This document shows positions 1-7,907 of a stretch of 64,000 bases of DNA, piece by piece. Under the pieces are notes generated by a model that saw only the letters and a program-made list of their open reading frames with translations, ran no database searches and had not been told where the DNA came from. A program made the position numbers and the translations under genes. Source of the DNA: Ruminococcus sp. HUN007. Its GTDB lineage: Bacteria; Bacillota; Clostridia; Oscillospirales; Ruminococcaceae. The stretch is from NCBI RefSeq assembly GCF_000712055.1, contig NZ_JOOA01000001.1:558001-622000 (forward strand), given 5' to 3'. The stretch's first letter is position 1. The number at the start of each line of letters is the position of its first letter.

Positions 1-59
1 GCCTTAGTGCTTTCTGTGTACGGTTTTCCCTCGCATTCGGGACAGAAATAGATCTCCAT
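1..59 (-). CDS. N-terminal fragment of a small Cys-rich protein (runs off the window)
   Basis: An ATG at 59-57 on the minus strand is preceded by a strong GGAGGGG ribosome binding site at about 64-71. The first residues are MEIYFCPECEGKPYTEST, and the frame leaves the window still open. The CPEC motif suggests half of a zinc ribbon. Only about 19 residues are visible, so the family cannot be named. It lies just downstream of the XRE regulator on the same strand and may share its transcript. Confidence 0.5.
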   Translation of the reverse strand, partial: MEIYFCPECEGKPYTESTK

Positions 60-100
60 TAAAACCCCTCCGTTAATCCGGCATCATCATGAACGAATCA

Positions 101-379
101 TCACTTCTTGACTGTTATGTAGTCGATGAGTTCATCTGTAAGGATCTCAAACAGCTTGAGAAGTGCTTCAGTATTCTTGTTTACTGAGAAGATGAAGAGA
201 AGTGAAAGGAAAGTATTCCATGTCATTGTTCTCTGCTTCTTCTCGATAGCAAGGATCGTCTGTCTGCTCATGCCTGCAATATCAGCAAGCTCAGCCTGTG
301 TGATCCCCAGCTTAGCACGAAGCACTACAAGATTTTCTGTCATGCGTTCCACTAACAGTTCCTTTGTTTTTTCGTTCAT
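101..379 (-). CDS. XRE-family helix-turn-helix regulator
   Basis: A 92-residue DNA-binding protein. Residues about 15-70 form a Cro/C1-type HTH: LGITQAELADIAGMSRQT matches the helix-turn-helix, followed by the usual IEKKQRTMTWNTFLSL core. The C-terminal 25 residues are acidic and may dimerise. It is a single-domain repressor type; the target is unknown, but direct ATTTGCA repeats in its leader suggest autoregulation. The Cys-rich ORF downstream is the closest candidate partner. Confidence 0.85.
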   Translation of the reverse strand: MNEKTKELLVERMTENLVVLRAKLGITQAELADIAGMSRQTILAIEKKQRTMTWNTFLSLLFIFSVNKNTEALLKLFEILTDELIDYITVKK

Positions 380-422
380 AATAAAACAACCCCTATCTTT
401 TTACTAATATCATAAATGAGTA

Positions 423-444
423 ATTTGCATAAAAATTTGCAAAT
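423..444. promoter_or_regulatory. Direct ATTTGCA repeats, possible XRE operator
   Basis: ATTTGCAT (423-430) and ATTTGCAAAT (435-444) repeat with 12-bp spacing between the promoter at 466-494 and the XRE start. This position would suit autorepression. The role is inferred from position only. Confidence 0.35.
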
Positions 445-465
445 ATACCCGCCTTTATACTATGT

Positions 466-494
466 ATTATACTACACTTCATGAAATGTGTCAA
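466..494 (-). promoter_or_regulatory. Consensus sigma-A promoter for the XRE gene
   Basis: On the minus strand TTGACA (494-489) is separated by 17 bp from TATAAT (471-466), a perfect consensus promoter. It lies about 90 bp upstream of the XRE start codon. Confidence 0.75.
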
Positions 495-646
495 GAGTTT
501 CAGAACAATTTGTGCATGAAAATATGTAATTGTGCTAAAGGGCAGCTGCGTGTGATATTGACCTACCGCAAGCAGCCAGTTTTGTATGCAATCTTACAGA
601 GCAGATTTTTTACCCGCCACACCGTCAATTCTTTAGTCTGACGAAG

Positions 647-781
647 GTGATGTGCCTTCGGCACATAATAAAAAAACAGACTGCATAACCTTAATGGTCA
701 CGCAGTCTGTTTTCTGTAATCGGTGATTTTCCAGTCAGCGACTGGAAAATTTCTATTTTATTTTCCGAAGGAAAATACTCC
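647..781. repeat. Composite triple-hairpin intergenic repeat, copy 1
   Basis: Contains, in order, GTGCCTTCGGCAC, an AAACAGACTGC...GCAGTCTGTTT stem, TTTTCCAGTCagcGACTGGAAAA and TTTTCCGAAGGAAAA. The same string of stem-loops recurs at 2441-2585 and 3481-3599. This copy lies just past the stop codon of the 788-2368 gene and could act as its terminator. Confidence 0.75.
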
Positions 782-787
782 ATTAAT

Positions 788-2368
788 TCATGCCTCGCAG
801 GAGAGCCAATCCGAAAGGGTTCTTTTTTCAGAATCAAATGATACTCCGATTTTGAACACTTTTCTGTTATCTGCTGAAAACGGAAGAGCATAGTCTTTAT
901 CATCTATCTGTCTGAGGGCTGCTTCAGCAGTTTCATCTCGTTTGAATTCAAACAGATAAATAAATTTTTCTGTTTCCACTTTGCAGTCTATCCGCCCGCT
1001 GAACGTATGCATTTCACAAACCGTGTACTTACCGAGCAGTGTAAATACAAGATATATAACAGTCTGAAAATAATGTTCAAACGGTGCTTCATTTGAGGTA
1101 TATGTAATACTCGCAAAAAGAGCAGTAAGTACATTTCTTATGGAATCCAGATCTCCTTCTTCGACATAGCCTTCAAGAGTAAAAATATCCAGTCCGTTTG
1201 ATTCCGCTGCACTCGGAACATAATACGGCATCATACTGTTAAGGAATCCGTACTTTACCTCTTCGTTAGGAAACGAAAGAGTATAACGCTGAAGCCTTCT
1301 ATTGTATTCCGATATTGTAAGATAACCGCACTGATAAAGCAGAGGTGTAGGAGACAGTGAATCTCCGGTATAATCAAGAATAACACTTTCACTGGCGTAA
1401 ATTGTTTTATCCGAAAACTTACGTACATCAAAACTGTTGTTCCTGAGCATCTTAACAAGAAAAGTAGGTGAGCCGCTTTCAAACCAGTACGGTCTGAATT
1501 CATGAGCATAAAACGCATTTATAATGCTGAAAGGATTATAAACACCTTCAAAATCCGGATAAAAATGATATCCGTCATAAGTTTGTTTTAACTGTTTCCT
1601 GCATTCATCTATAGTGAGATCCTGTGATTTGGCAAGTAATTCAATATGTTCAGAAAAATATGTATTAAGTTCATTTTCAGTAATTCCGCACAAAGCTGAA
1701 AATTCTTTATTCAAAGAAATATCTATCAGCTGATTCAAGTCACTGAATATGCTTACCTTATGAAATTTAGTAACGCCGGTAATAAACACAAACTGAATGC
1801 AGGCATCACAGCTTTTCAGATTACTGAAAAATCCTTTGAACAGAGACTTGTTATGTTCCTGCAGTTCAGGATCATTTATAAGATCAAGCAAAGGCTTGTC
1901 ATATTCATCAACAAGAACAACACATCGTTTTCCTGTTTTTTCTTTCACTCTGACAAGAAGATTTTTAAACCTGGTTTCGACTGAAACGGCATCTGTTATA
2001 ATATCGTATTTATGTTCCCAGTCTTTAAGATGAGAATCCAGCACCTCTTCAAGGGAATTCGTCTTAGAATAATCCTTCCCGTTAAAATCAAAATAAAATA
2101 CAGGATACGGGTGCCATGCATCAGGATTATCTGCTTCCAGTTTTTCTATTTCAAGTCCGGCAAACAAATCCTTTCTGCCTTCCCAGTAAGCCTTCAGTGC
2201 AGACAGCAGCAGACTCTTTCCGAATCTGCGGGGACGACTTAAAAAGAACGGTGCAACATCATGAACCAGTTTATATATATAAGCTGTTTTGTCAACATAG
2301 ATACAGTTATTATTAACGAGTTTCTCAAAATCCTGTACGCCCATTGGGAGTATTTTTTTATTGCTCAC
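788..2368 (-). CDS. AAA-ATPase-like protein with C-terminal PD-(D/E)XK nuclease domain
   Basis: A 526-residue protein of the large AAA-ATPase_like plus PDDEXK_9 (DUF1703) family common in gut anaerobes. It starts MSNKKILPMGVQDFEKL, then YVDKTAYI and SRPRRFGKSLLLS (degenerate P-loop, about 44-56). VVLVDEYDKPLLD (about 150) is the Walker B. Near the C-terminus GRIDCKVETEKFIYLFEFKRD is a PD-(D/E)XK-like D...E-x-K motif. Members are thought to be mobile or defence-related, but no function is established. It is flanked by two copies of the triple-hairpin repeat. Length is normal for the family. Confidence 0.85.
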   Translation of the reverse strand: MSNKKILPMGVQDFEKLVNNNCIYVDKTAYIYKLVHDVAPFFLSRPRRFGKSLLLSALKAYWEGRKDLFAGLEIEKLEADNPDAWHPYPVFYFDFNGKDYSKTNSLEEVLDSHLKDWEHKYDIITDAVSVETRFKNLLVRVKEKTGKRCVVLVDEYDKPLLDLINDPELQEHNKSLFKGFFSNLKSCDACIQFVFITGVTKFHKVSIFSDLNQLIDISLNKEFSALCGITENELNTYFSEHIELLAKSQDLTIDECRKQLKQTYDGYHFYPDFEGVYNPFSIINAFYAHEFRPYWFESGSPTFLVKMLRNNSFDVRKFSDKTIYASESVILDYTGDSLSPTPLLYQCGYLTISEYNRRLQRYTLSFPNEEVKYGFLNSMMPYYVPSAAESNGLDIFTLEGYVEEGDLDSIRNVLTALFASITYTSNEAPFEHYFQTVIYLVFTLLGKYTVCEMHTFSGRIDCKVETEKFIYLFEFKRDETAEAALRQIDDKDYALPFSADNRKVFKIGVSFDSEKRTLSDWLSCEA

Positions 2369-2440
2369 CGTTTACCTCCTGTTATCAGATAAATGTAATA
2401 ATTCATATAATTAGTATACCACGTTTCAGACTTTCAGGCA

Positions 2441-2585
2441 ACAGAAAATGTGATGTACCTTCGACACATAATTAAAAAAACAGACTGCATGACCTTAACG
2501 GCCACGCAGTCTGTTTCTGTTATCGGTGATTTTCCAGTCAGCGACTGGAAAATTTCTATTTTATTTCCCGAAGGAAAATACTCCG
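2441..2585. repeat. Composite triple-hairpin intergenic repeat, copy 2
   Basis: Nearly identical to copy 1 at 647-781 (ACAGACTGCATGACC..., the CCAGTCAGCGACTGG stem and CCGAAGGAAAATA). It sits between the AAA/nuclease start and the end of the next minus-strand gene. Confidence 0.75.
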
Positions 2586-2611
2586 ATTCGGAACGCACCG
2601 CGTACCGAATT

Positions 2612-3058
2612 TCAAATATCAGATAAATCTCTGACTTCATACTCCGCTTCATCCCACGATTTCACATGATCCTGAATCGTTTTCTCGTCATAACCAAACC
2701 AAGTCATTTCCCATAAAACAAGAGAAACAAATTTCTCATCTCCATATTCGGACAGGCTCTTCTCATCGACGGTATATCCAAGCGTGTATTTCCACGGATT
2801 GATCTCCAGCCCGTATTTTGTATCTGAAGCCTCATCAAACATATGTACTGCATCATATTCTTCTTCATCTGTCTTAACTCTTTCAATTTGTATAACTTCA
2901 GAATCAGATTTTACTGGCTCTATAGCTTTAATATCAGTAATCGCATGTCTGACGCACTGTTCTGTATGCTCAATATCAGGTGAATTCACGCACATTTTCA
3001 GAAAGCAGCGAACCACTTCCTCAATATCGCATTTTTCTATCACTTCATAAAAGTACAT
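2612..3058 (-). CDS. Hypothetical acidic protein
   Basis: A 148-residue acidic protein of a family I cannot name. It has no signal peptide or membrane segment. The C-terminal part is rich in aromatics (SLVLWEMTWFGYDEKTIQDH), a style common in small cytosolic proteins encoded singly in Ruminococcus genomes. Its start overlaps the 3' end of the ArsC-like gene by 19 bp, so the two are probably translated from one message. No catalytic motif is evident. Confidence 0.6.
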   Translation of the reverse strand: MYFYEVIEKCDIEEVVRCFLKMCVNSPDIEHTEQCVRHAITDIKAIEPVKSDSEVIQIERVKTDEEEYDAVHMFDEASDTKYGLEINPWKYTLGYTVDEKSLSEYGDEKFVSLVLWEMTWFGYDEKTIQDHVKSWDEAEYEVRDLSDI

Positions 3059-3405
3059 AATTTTTCTTCCAATTCAGTTTCTTTAAATCCCGGCAATACA
3101 AAATCATCTCCAACGAGAAGCGGACGCTTAACAAGCATACCATCAGATGCAAGAAGTGCAAACTGTTCATCTTCGCTCATTGACGGCAGTTTCTTGGATA
3201 ATTCAAGTTCTCTGTAGAGAATACCACTTGTATTGAAAAAACGCTTAAGCGGAAGGCCGCTTTTTGCATGTAATTCTCTGAGAGTTTTCTCATCCGGATG
3301 TTCTTCCTTAATATCAAGAGATGTATATGATACGCCATTATCATCAAGCCATTTAAGTGCCTTTTTACATGATGTACATTTGCTGTAGCAATATACTTTT
3401 ATCAT
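3040..3405 (-). CDS. ArsC/Spx-family thioredoxin-fold protein
   Basis: A 121-residue protein of the arsenate reductase/Spx family (thioredoxin fold). Near the N-terminus YCYSKCTSCKKALKWLD holds a CxxC redox pair, followed by an I-K-E-E-H-P strand, LPLKRFFNTSG, and a KRPLLVGDD segment typical of the family's RP motif. CxxC suggests a Spx/MgsR-like or general reductase role rather than classical CX5R arsenate reduction. No ars genes are nearby. It overlaps the following hypothetical gene. Confidence 0.8.
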   Translation of the reverse strand: MIKVYCYSKCTSCKKALKWLDDNGVSYTSLDIKEEHPDEKTLRELHAKSGLPLKRFFNTSGILYRELELSKKLPSMSEDEQFALLASDGMLVKRPLLVGDDFVLPGFKETELEEKLCTFMK

Positions 3406-3480
3406 AATACTAACCGTCCTTTCAGTTTAACTGATGTTTTTATTTAGATATTTTCAGTATAGCATAATTCATTCCTTCAT

Positions 3481-3599
3481 ACAACAGAAAATGTGATGTG
3501 CCTTCGGCACATCATAAAAAAACAGACTACATGACCTGAGCGGTCACGCAGTCCGTTTATATTATCGGTAATTTTATTTTCCGAAGGAAAATACACCGA
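3481..3599. repeat. Composite triple-hairpin intergenic repeat, copy 3
   Basis: A shorter, more diverged copy of the repeats at 647 and 2441. It keeps GTGCCTTCGGCAC, the ACAGACTACATGACC...GCAGTCCGTTT stem and TTTTCCGAAGGAAAA, but lacks the middle CCAGTC stem. Confidence 0.7.
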
Positions 3600-3642
3600 G
3601 TCTGATAGGTCACTCAGTGCATGACAAGAAAATAATAACAAG

Positions 3643-3680
3643 CGAGGCGCAGCCGACGCATTTGCGTCAGTTACGCCTCA
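3643..3680 (-). terminator. Terminator-like hairpin after the ABC importer operon
   Basis: A long imperfect hairpin (GAGGCG...GACGCA ttt TGCGTC...CGCCTC), followed on the minus strand by a T-rich tail. It lies 32 bp past the stop of the substrate-binding protein gene. Confidence 0.5.
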
Positions 3681-3711
3681 GATGAGTTCTTAAAGTGTTA
3701 AACCGTAAATA

Positions 3712-4761
3712 TTACTTGTTTACTGCAGTAAAGCTGTCGCCGTTTGCTTCGTATGAATCCGGAACGCCGTCAAACTTTTTGAATGAACGCTTTACGAGAG
3801 CATCGGTGTCTGTGTTTTCGCCTAACAGGCCGATGTCCTTGAGTTCCTTTGCTACGTTTACGAGAGCGTCATAACCGCCCTGTACGCTTGGTCTGAATTC
3901 ATATGTTTTAAGGATTGCGCCGTTGTCGTCTGCGTTTCCGCTTACGTAGTCCTTTTCAACCTGTATCTTTGCAGCTTCCTCAGGATGTGCTGCTACCCAT
4001 GCGGATGCCTTGAGGCATGCGTCAGTAAACTTTGCTGCGATGTCTGTGTGCTTTTCAGCAAGCTCGGTTGAAACGAATGTTACGCAGCAGTACTCTGATG
4101 CGAACGGTTCAGTCTTGGCTGTATCCATGAGTGCGAGAAGATCGTATTCCTTTTCAGCCTGTGAAGCGATCGGATCCATTACACAGATAGCGTCAACGGC
4201 ACCGTTCTGGAGAGCGATCGGCTGATCTGTTGTGGAATAAACGAGGAACTCAATATCTGAGCTGTCAGCGCTGATGTCGAAACCGTCTGCGAAGAGAAGA
4301 CGCTTTGCAGTAACTGCTTCAGATCCTGCGAGCGAAGATACGGCGATCTTCTTACCCTTTAAGTCGCTTACTGTCTTGATACCTGAATCCTTCTTTACGA
4401 GAAGCTTTGTACAGCCTGTGTGCATACCGGCTGTGATGACCATGTTGAGACCGTTGTCGATAGGCTGGATGAACTTGCCTACAAGTCCGAATCCGCAGTC
4501 AATAGTACCTGCACCGAGAGCGGCCTGAATATCAGTCTTGCCGAAATCGACTCTTTCCCACTTGATGCCGGCTTCGTCAAGATAGCCGTTTTCCATTGCT
4601 ATCTGAAGAGGTGCGTGACAGAGTGCACCCTGTGCCTCACCTATTTTAAGCACATATTCTCCGTCATTTCCGTTTGCAGCACCCTGGCTGTTTCCGCATC
4701 CTGTAACTGCTGCCATCATCATCGCTACAGCTAAAACACCGGCAAATATTTTCTTTTTCAT
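3712..4761 (-). CDS. ABC transporter substrate-binding lipoprotein (NMT1/SsuA/TauA type)
   Basis: A 349-residue lipoprotein. I chose the internal start MKKKIFAGV at 4761, which has a GGAG site; an upstream extension would hide the signal peptide. The lipobox AAVTGC gives lipidated Cys22. The mature part fits the NMT1/nitrate-sulfonate-taurine binding family: GEAQGALCHAPLQIAMENGYLDEAGI, VDFGKTDIQAALGAGTIDCGF, DLKGKKIAVSSLAGS. It is the last gene of a leftward operon with an ATPase and permease, forming a complete importer. Substrate cannot be read from sequence; sulfonates, nitrate-like ions or pyrimidine precursors are known for the family. Confidence 0.85.
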   Translation of the reverse strand: MKKKIFAGVLAVAMMMAAVTGCGNSQGAANGNDGEYVLKIGEAQGALCHAPLQIAMENGYLDEAGIKWERVDFGKTDIQAALGAGTIDCGFGLVGKFIQPIDNGLNMVITAGMHTGCTKLLVKKDSGIKTVSDLKGKKIAVSSLAGSEAVTAKRLLFADGFDISADSSDIEFLVYSTTDQPIALQNGAVDAICVMDPIASQAEKEYDLLALMDTAKTEPFASEYCCVTFVSTELAEKHTDIAAKFTDACLKASAWVAAHPEEAAKIQVEKDYVSGNADDNGAILKTYEFRPSVQGGYDALVNVAKELKDIGLLGENTDTDALVKRSFKKFDGVPDSYEANGDSFTAVNK

Positions 4762-4786
4762 AAAAACTCCATTACTCCATTCATTA

Positions 4787-5566
4787 TTATATATTGTACT
4801 CGATCTCGCGTTCTTTTCCTGCAAAATCAAGTATTTTCAGTATTTCACTTCTGAGTCTGATAAACTCAGGATTGTTTCTGTCACGCGGCTGTGAAAGATG
4901 TACGTCGATGACCTTTTCTATCTTTGCAGGTCTTGGCGTCATGACAACTATCTTGTCCGCAAGATAAACAGCCTCGTCAACATCATGTGTTACCATTATC
5001 ATGGTCATTTCCTTCTCTTTCTTGATTCTGAGAAGTTCGTCCTGCATGTTCATTCTCGTGAATGCGTCAAGAGCTCCGAGAGGTTCGTCGAGAAGAAGTG
5101 CTTCCGGATGTCCGATAAGTGCGCGGGCAAGAGATGCTCTCTGGCACATACCGCCTGAAAGCTGATGCGGGAATGACTTTTCAAAGCCCTTAAGTCCGAC
5201 CAGCTCGATGAACTCATTTACGTCATTCTTTCTCTCTTTAAAGAGCTTTCGCACCTTAAGTCCGAAAGATATGTTGTCGTAGATATTGAGCCACGGGAAA
5301 AGATTCGGGTCCTGGAAAACCAGTCCTCTGTCATGATCAGGACGTGTGACTTTTTTGTCGCCTAAATAAACGGCACCTTCTGTAGGAGTGTCAAGTCCGG
5401 CAAGCAGACGAAGCATGGTTGACTTTCCGCATCCGGAAGGACCGATAAGGCATACGAAGCTGCCTTTTTCTATTTCAAGATCAACGCCGCCGAGGGCGAT
5501 AACGGTTTCTCCTTCAAGTGTAGTGAAGGACTTCTTCACACCGTCGAATTTTATTGCTCCTACCAT
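4787..5566 (-). CDS. ABC importer ATPase (SsuB/TauB/NrtD type)
   Basis: Nucleotide-binding subunit of the importer. It has Walker A GPSGCGKST, Q-loop VFQDPNLFPWLN, signature LSGGMCQRASLARAL, Walker B LLLDEPLGALD and H-loop VTHDVDEAVYLAD, and ends in the GKEREIEYNI tail seen in the SsuB/TauB group. I prefer the start MVGAIKFDG at 5566, which has AGAAGGG upstream. It overlaps the permease stop by 7 bp, indicating translational coupling. An alternative ATG lies at 5587. Confidence 0.88.
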   Translation of the reverse strand: MVGAIKFDGVKKSFTTLEGETVIALGGVDLEIEKGSFVCLIGPSGCGKSTMLRLLAGLDTPTEGAVYLGDKKVTRPDHDRGLVFQDPNLFPWLNIYDNISFGLKVRKLFKERKNDVNEFIELVGLKGFEKSFPHQLSGGMCQRASLARALIGHPEALLLDEPLGALDAFTRMNMQDELLRIKKEKEMTMIMVTHDVDEAVYLADKIVVMTPRPAKIEKVIDVHLSQPRDRNNPEFIRLRSEILKILDFAGKEREIEYNI

Positions 5567-6522
5567 TTTATCACGCCCTTCTGCCATCCAAGCACTCTGT
5601 CACGTATTTTGAAAAGAATCGTTATTATAAGATAGAAGAGTGCTGCAATAACTATCAGTCCTGCATATACGTTTGAGTAAGCCATCATTTCCTTCTGCCA
5701 GTTTACGTACCAGCCTATACCGTATTTTGCGCCGATCATTTCAGCAGTCATAAGTGCAACGAATGATCCGCAAATACCGTTGAACAGTCCGAGAAAGATG
5801 CTCGGCATTGCGGCAGGCACACCTATTTTAAATATTTTATGAATGTTCTTTGCACCGAGTGTGGATGAAACTTCAAAGTAGGAATTCTTTACGTTTGAAA
5901 TACCGCTCGAAGTAAGCACAACTGTCGGGAACCATACTGAAATACCTATGATGAAAGCACTCGCGCTGCTTGCCTTTGCAAATACAACAAGCAGGATAGG
6001 AATCCAGGCTGTTGACGGAATAGGACCGAGTACCCTGATGACCGGATTGATCCAGTAGGCAGCAGTTTTGCTGAATCCGACTGCGATACCCATGAAGAAC
6101 CCGATAATAAGTCCGCCGAAAACGCCTTTGAAAAGGAGCTGCATTGAGAATGCTATACATTTTCCTATAAGTTCCCTGTCTTCCACAAGCGTTCCGAACA
6201 CGCGGTCAAGTGCCGGGAAATAGAGCACAGGAAGAAGAGCAGTTTTTACTGTAAGTATGTTGAGAATATTGAAGAAAAGAATTACACCGGCAAGGAAAAG
6301 CGCACGGTAAAACAGCGGATTTTCCGGTTTCTTTTTCTTCTTTTTGTTTACTGCGTTTCCGATGAGTGCACCTGCATAGTAGATCACTGTTACTATTATG
6401 ATCAGATATGCGAAGTACGGATGTGCCGATTTCTGATGCAGTGATGAATCAGGAACTGCAAACGCCACAGCTACAGCTGCTGCTGCAGAGATAAGCGGCA
6501 GCAAAGCATTTATTTTTTTCAT
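5560..6522 (-). CDS. ABC importer permease (SsuC/TauC type)
   Basis: A 320-residue inner-membrane subunit. An N-terminal extension with two or three hydrophobic helices (1-110, including a KKKKKKP cytosolic loop) precedes the BPD_transp_1 core. The EAA-like loop is STLGAKNIHKIFKIGVPAAMPSIFLGL, which contacts the ATPase. The added N-terminal helices are longer than in classical SsuC. It is coupled to the ATPase downstream and follows the DUF1847 gene after 13 bp. Confidence 0.87.
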   Translation of the reverse strand: MKKINALLPLISAAAAVAVAFAVPDSSLHQKSAHPYFAYLIIIVTVIYYAGALIGNAVNKKKKKKPENPLFYRALFLAGVILFFNILNILTVKTALLPVLYFPALDRVFGTLVEDRELIGKCIAFSMQLLFKGVFGGLIIGFFMGIAVGFSKTAAYWINPVIRVLGPIPSTAWIPILLVVFAKASSASAFIIGISVWFPTVVLTSSGISNVKNSYFEVSSTLGAKNIHKIFKIGVPAAMPSIFLGLFNGICGSFVALMTAEMIGAKYGIGWYVNWQKEMMAYSNVYAGLIVIAALFYLIITILFKIRDRVLGWQKGVIKW

Positions 6523-6535
6523 TGAACATTACCCC

Positions 6536-7246
6536 TTATTTTCTTTCTGTATCTGCTGTGTCTGCACCCGGAGAAAGCTTTGATCTGTCGATTTCAGCAC
6601 CTACAGGAGCGTGCAGGAGTTTCTTGTAGTATGCTCTTGCCTGATAAAGAGCACCGGCAGGATTATGAGCGAGCACTCTGTCCTTGGTTATGAGAGTTGT
6701 GGTAAGTCCCTTTGCATATTTGTAGAACAGACTGTCATGGCCCACACAAAGACCTACTACAACGTTAAGATCTACCTTTTCCTTTGCAAGAAGCTTTGCC
6801 TGCATTATAGGGTTACACATTACAGGACCGGTGATACATGTGTATTCTTCCCTTACACCGATATCCACCTTGTTCTGTGAACCTACCTTACAGCTTATGC
6901 CGTAAACTTCGAATCCGTTGAGTCTGAGGATACGTGCAAAAATTCTGCTTTCCTCGATAAGGCCGACACAGGTTGCAATACCGATCTTTTTCGCACCTAT
7001 ACGTCTTGCAAACTCGATTATCTCTTCTACTCTTGTATATTTTCCGTAAAATTCTCCTTCGATCTCAGCAGCTATTACTGCGACCTTCTTATTCACTCTG
7101 CTCTTTTCATAGAGAGCTGCGACTTCGTTTATCTCTTCTTCAGTAAGTTCTGCTGTCGGACAGAATTCAGGGTATTTGCCCTTTCTTGTAAGACAGTTCA
7201 TTACGCCGCAGTCTGCGCAGCTCATACAGTTGTTTTCTTTAGCCAT
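6536..7246 (-). CDS. DUF1847 metal-binding-like protein
   Basis: A 236-residue soluble protein that fits DUF1847. The N-terminus CMSCADCGVMNCLTRKGKYP...FCP is a Cys cluster likely to bind metal or an Fe-S cluster. The body contains VAVIAAEIEGEFYGKYTRVEE, IGIATCVGLIEE and a NVVVGLCVGHDSLF segment with further conserved Cys and His. Family function is unknown. Its place between an exporter and an importer in one operon suggests it handles the transported metal, sulfur compound or cofactor; this is inference. A GGAG site precedes the start. Confidence 0.82.
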   Translation of the reverse strand: MAKENNCMSCADCGVMNCLTRKGKYPEFCPTAELTEEEINEVAALYEKSRVNKKVAVIAAEIEGEFYGKYTRVEEIIEFARRIGAKKIGIATCVGLIEESRIFARILRLNGFEVYGISCKVGSQNKVDIGVREEYTCITGPVMCNPIMQAKLLAKEKVDLNVVVGLCVGHDSLFYKYAKGLTTTLITKDRVLAHNPAGALYQARAYYKKLLHAPVGAEIDRSKLSPGADTADTERK

Positions 7247-7274
7247 GATTCATTCTCCTTAAAAAATAATATTA

Positions 7275-7907
7275 TCAGCATTTAAAATTTATATCTATTA
7301 CCCTGTCTGCACTTTCAAGCAGCAGCGGGTCGTGCGAAGCAGCAAGAACCGTGATTCCGTTTTTGTTTACTTCCTTAAGCATATCTCTGACTATTTCGGC
7401 GCTTTCCCTGTCGAGATTTGATGTCGGTTCGTCAGCGATTATTATTTCCGGTTCCGTGACAAGAACTCTTGCAAGCATTGCCCTTCTGTATTCCCCGCCG
7501 GATATCTGTGACGGATATGATCCAAGAAGAGATGTGAGCGAAAGCCTTTCTGCAATTTCCTCTGCTTTTTGTTTATCGGGTTTCTTCTTTGCAGTATATG
7601 CCAGAAACAGGATATTCTGCCAGACGGTCAGTTCCGGAAGAAGAGCATTCTTCTGCATCATGTACCCGATAACACCGCTCCGGAGAGCTGTGCGCTCTTT
7701 TTCGGAAAGCTTTGAAATGTCGGTACCCTTTATGAAGACTGATCCGCTGTCTGGACGGAGCATACCCGTGAGGATATTTAAAAGTGTTGATTTTCCGCAT
7801 CCGGATGCTCCTGCAAGTGCAGCCATCTCACCCTTTTTTACTGTTATGTCCGTGCTTTTAAGCCCGTTTTTTCCGAACAGCTTTGTAATATTTTTTCCTT
7901 CTATCAT
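7275..7907 (-). CDS. ABC exporter ATPase (LolD/MacB type)
   Basis: A 210-residue ATPase with Walker A GASGCGKST, signature ISGGEYRRAMLARVL, Walker B IIIADEPTSNLD and the switch AASHDPLLLE. The short length and N-terminal IEGKNITKLFG place it with LolD/FtsE-type subunits that drive FtsX permeases. Its start overlaps the end of the FtsX gene by 4 bp, so the two form a unit. It likely powers mechanotransmission or export of a membrane-associated substrate. Confidence 0.88.
   Translation of the reverse strand: MIEGKNITKLFGKNGLKSTDITVKKGEMAALAGASGCGKSTLLNILTGMLRPDSGSVFIKGTDISKLSEKERTALRSGVIGYMMQKNALLPELTVWQNILFLAYTAKKKPDKQKAEEIAERLSLTSLLGSYPSQISGGEYRRAMLARVLVTEPEIIIADEPTSNLDRESAEIVRDMLKEVNKNGITVLAASHDPLLLESADRVIDINFKC

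Noticed and set aside
126..407. 93-codon plus-strand ORF opposite the XRE gene
   Set aside because: It is the antisense shadow of a clear HTH gene and has no binding site or family.
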